This document shows positions 63,862 through 64,000 of a DNA stretch of 64,000 nt, piece by piece (the stretch's first letter is position 1; each line of letters opens with the position of its first letter). The DNA is taken from contig NZ_CP042264.1 in the NCBI RefSeq assembly GCF_007855645.1, positions 232,501-296,500 of the forward strand, in the 5' to 3' direction. A program made the translations under genes and the position numbers. Source of the stretch: Qingshengfaniella alkalisoli (GTDB lineage: Bacteria; Pseudomonadota; Alphaproteobacteria; Rhodobacterales; Rhodobacteraceae). Under the pieces are notes generated by a model. The model ran no database searches. It had not been told where the DNA came from and was given only the letters and a program-made list of their open reading frames with translations.

Positions 63862-64000
63862 ATGACCGCCCCGAAGACACTCTATGACAAGATCTGGGAT
63901 GCCCATCTGGTGAATGAAGCCGATGATGGCACCTGCCTGATTTATATCGACCGCCATCTGGTCCACGAAGTGACCAGCCCGCAGGCTTTCGAGGGCCTGC
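63862..64000 (+). CDS. leuC: 3-isopropylmalate dehydratase large subunit (5' end only)
   Basis: The first 46 codons, beginning [17 protein letters not shown] and continuing with [21 protein letters not shown], are those of LeuC, an aconitase-family subunit in leucine synthesis. GGGAGAGGA lies upstream of ATG 63862. The gene runs off the window. Confidence 0.93.
   Translation, partial: MTAPKTLYDKIWDAHLVNEADDGTCLIYIDRHLVHEVTSPQAFEGL

Overview
The window is a gene-dense, GC-rich chromosomal segment of an alphaproteobacterium, most likely Rhodobacterales (roseobacter/Rhodobacter-like). Supporting signs: a complete ccoNOQP-ccoGHIS cbb3 oxidase locus with an FnrL-type box, a thuR-EFG-K-A-B sugar operon in the Sinorhizobium order, the alphaproteobacterial lptC-lptA-lptB-hpf-ptsN block, and a rlmH/rsfS-gpmI-envC-ctpA-rppH block next to leuC. 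No tRNA, rRNA, CRISPR array, prophage or intact insertion sequence was found. The content is mainly core and catabolic chromosome.

Layout. (1) 1-3956: spermidine operon (speA, carboxynorspermidine dehydrogenase, carboxynorspermidine decarboxylase); speA carries a +1 frameshift. (2) 4104-6121: an EEP-family lipoprotein and an unrecognised winged-helix/DUF1612-like protein. (3) 6482-9816: glutarate catabolism (CoA-transferase, glutaryl-CoA dehydrogenase) with a divergent LysR gene. (4) 9823-14738: XRE-type regulator divergent from the glyoxylate shunt genes aceB-aceA. (5) 14949-15686: L,D-transpeptidase. (6) 15693-22899: thu operon. (7) 22972-30859: cbb3 oxidase and its assembly genes; ccoI carries a +1 frameshift. 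(8) 31145-34232: acyl-CoA dehydrogenase, 3-hydroxyisobutyryl-CoA hydrolase and 3-hydroxyisobutyrate dehydrogenase. (9) 34234-39312: amino-acid dehydrogenase, 2-oxoacid:ferredoxin oxidoreductase and an Lrp regulator. (10) 39635-42175: metNIQ. (11) 42299-44174: LuxR-type regulator divergent from agmatinase. (12) 44532-50055: P450, two secreted proteins, then ExbB-ExbD-ExbD and a TonB-like protein whose C-terminus is DUF4384-like. (13) 50142-54919: ptsN, hpf, lptBAC, kdsD, RNase D. (14) 54978-64000: cytochrome c, CYTH protein, lytic transglycosylase, lipoprotein, rppH, ctpA, envC-like, gpmI, rlmH, rsfS and the start of leuC.

How the genes fit together. SpeA (arginine to agmatine) and SpeB (agmatine to putrescine) feed the carboxyspermidine route, so the window holds a full arginine-to-spermidine path split over two loci. 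Branched-chain amino acid use is spread over regions 8-9: deamination, CoA-forming oxidation and valine-branch steps lie side by side. The glyoxylate shunt and glutaryl-CoA genes serve growth on acids that enter as acetyl-CoA.

The least explained part is 45943-50055: an ExbB/ExbD/ExbD proton-driven motor with a TonB-like anchor lacking a TonB C-terminal domain, preceded by two small exported proteins. Two genes (speA, ccoI) are broken by what looks like one extra G in a run of four G on the coding strand, which points to homopolymer sequence errors unless reads show otherwise. Two other genes (a LuxR-type regulator and rsfS) have their only well-placed ribosome binding site in front of a CTG codon.
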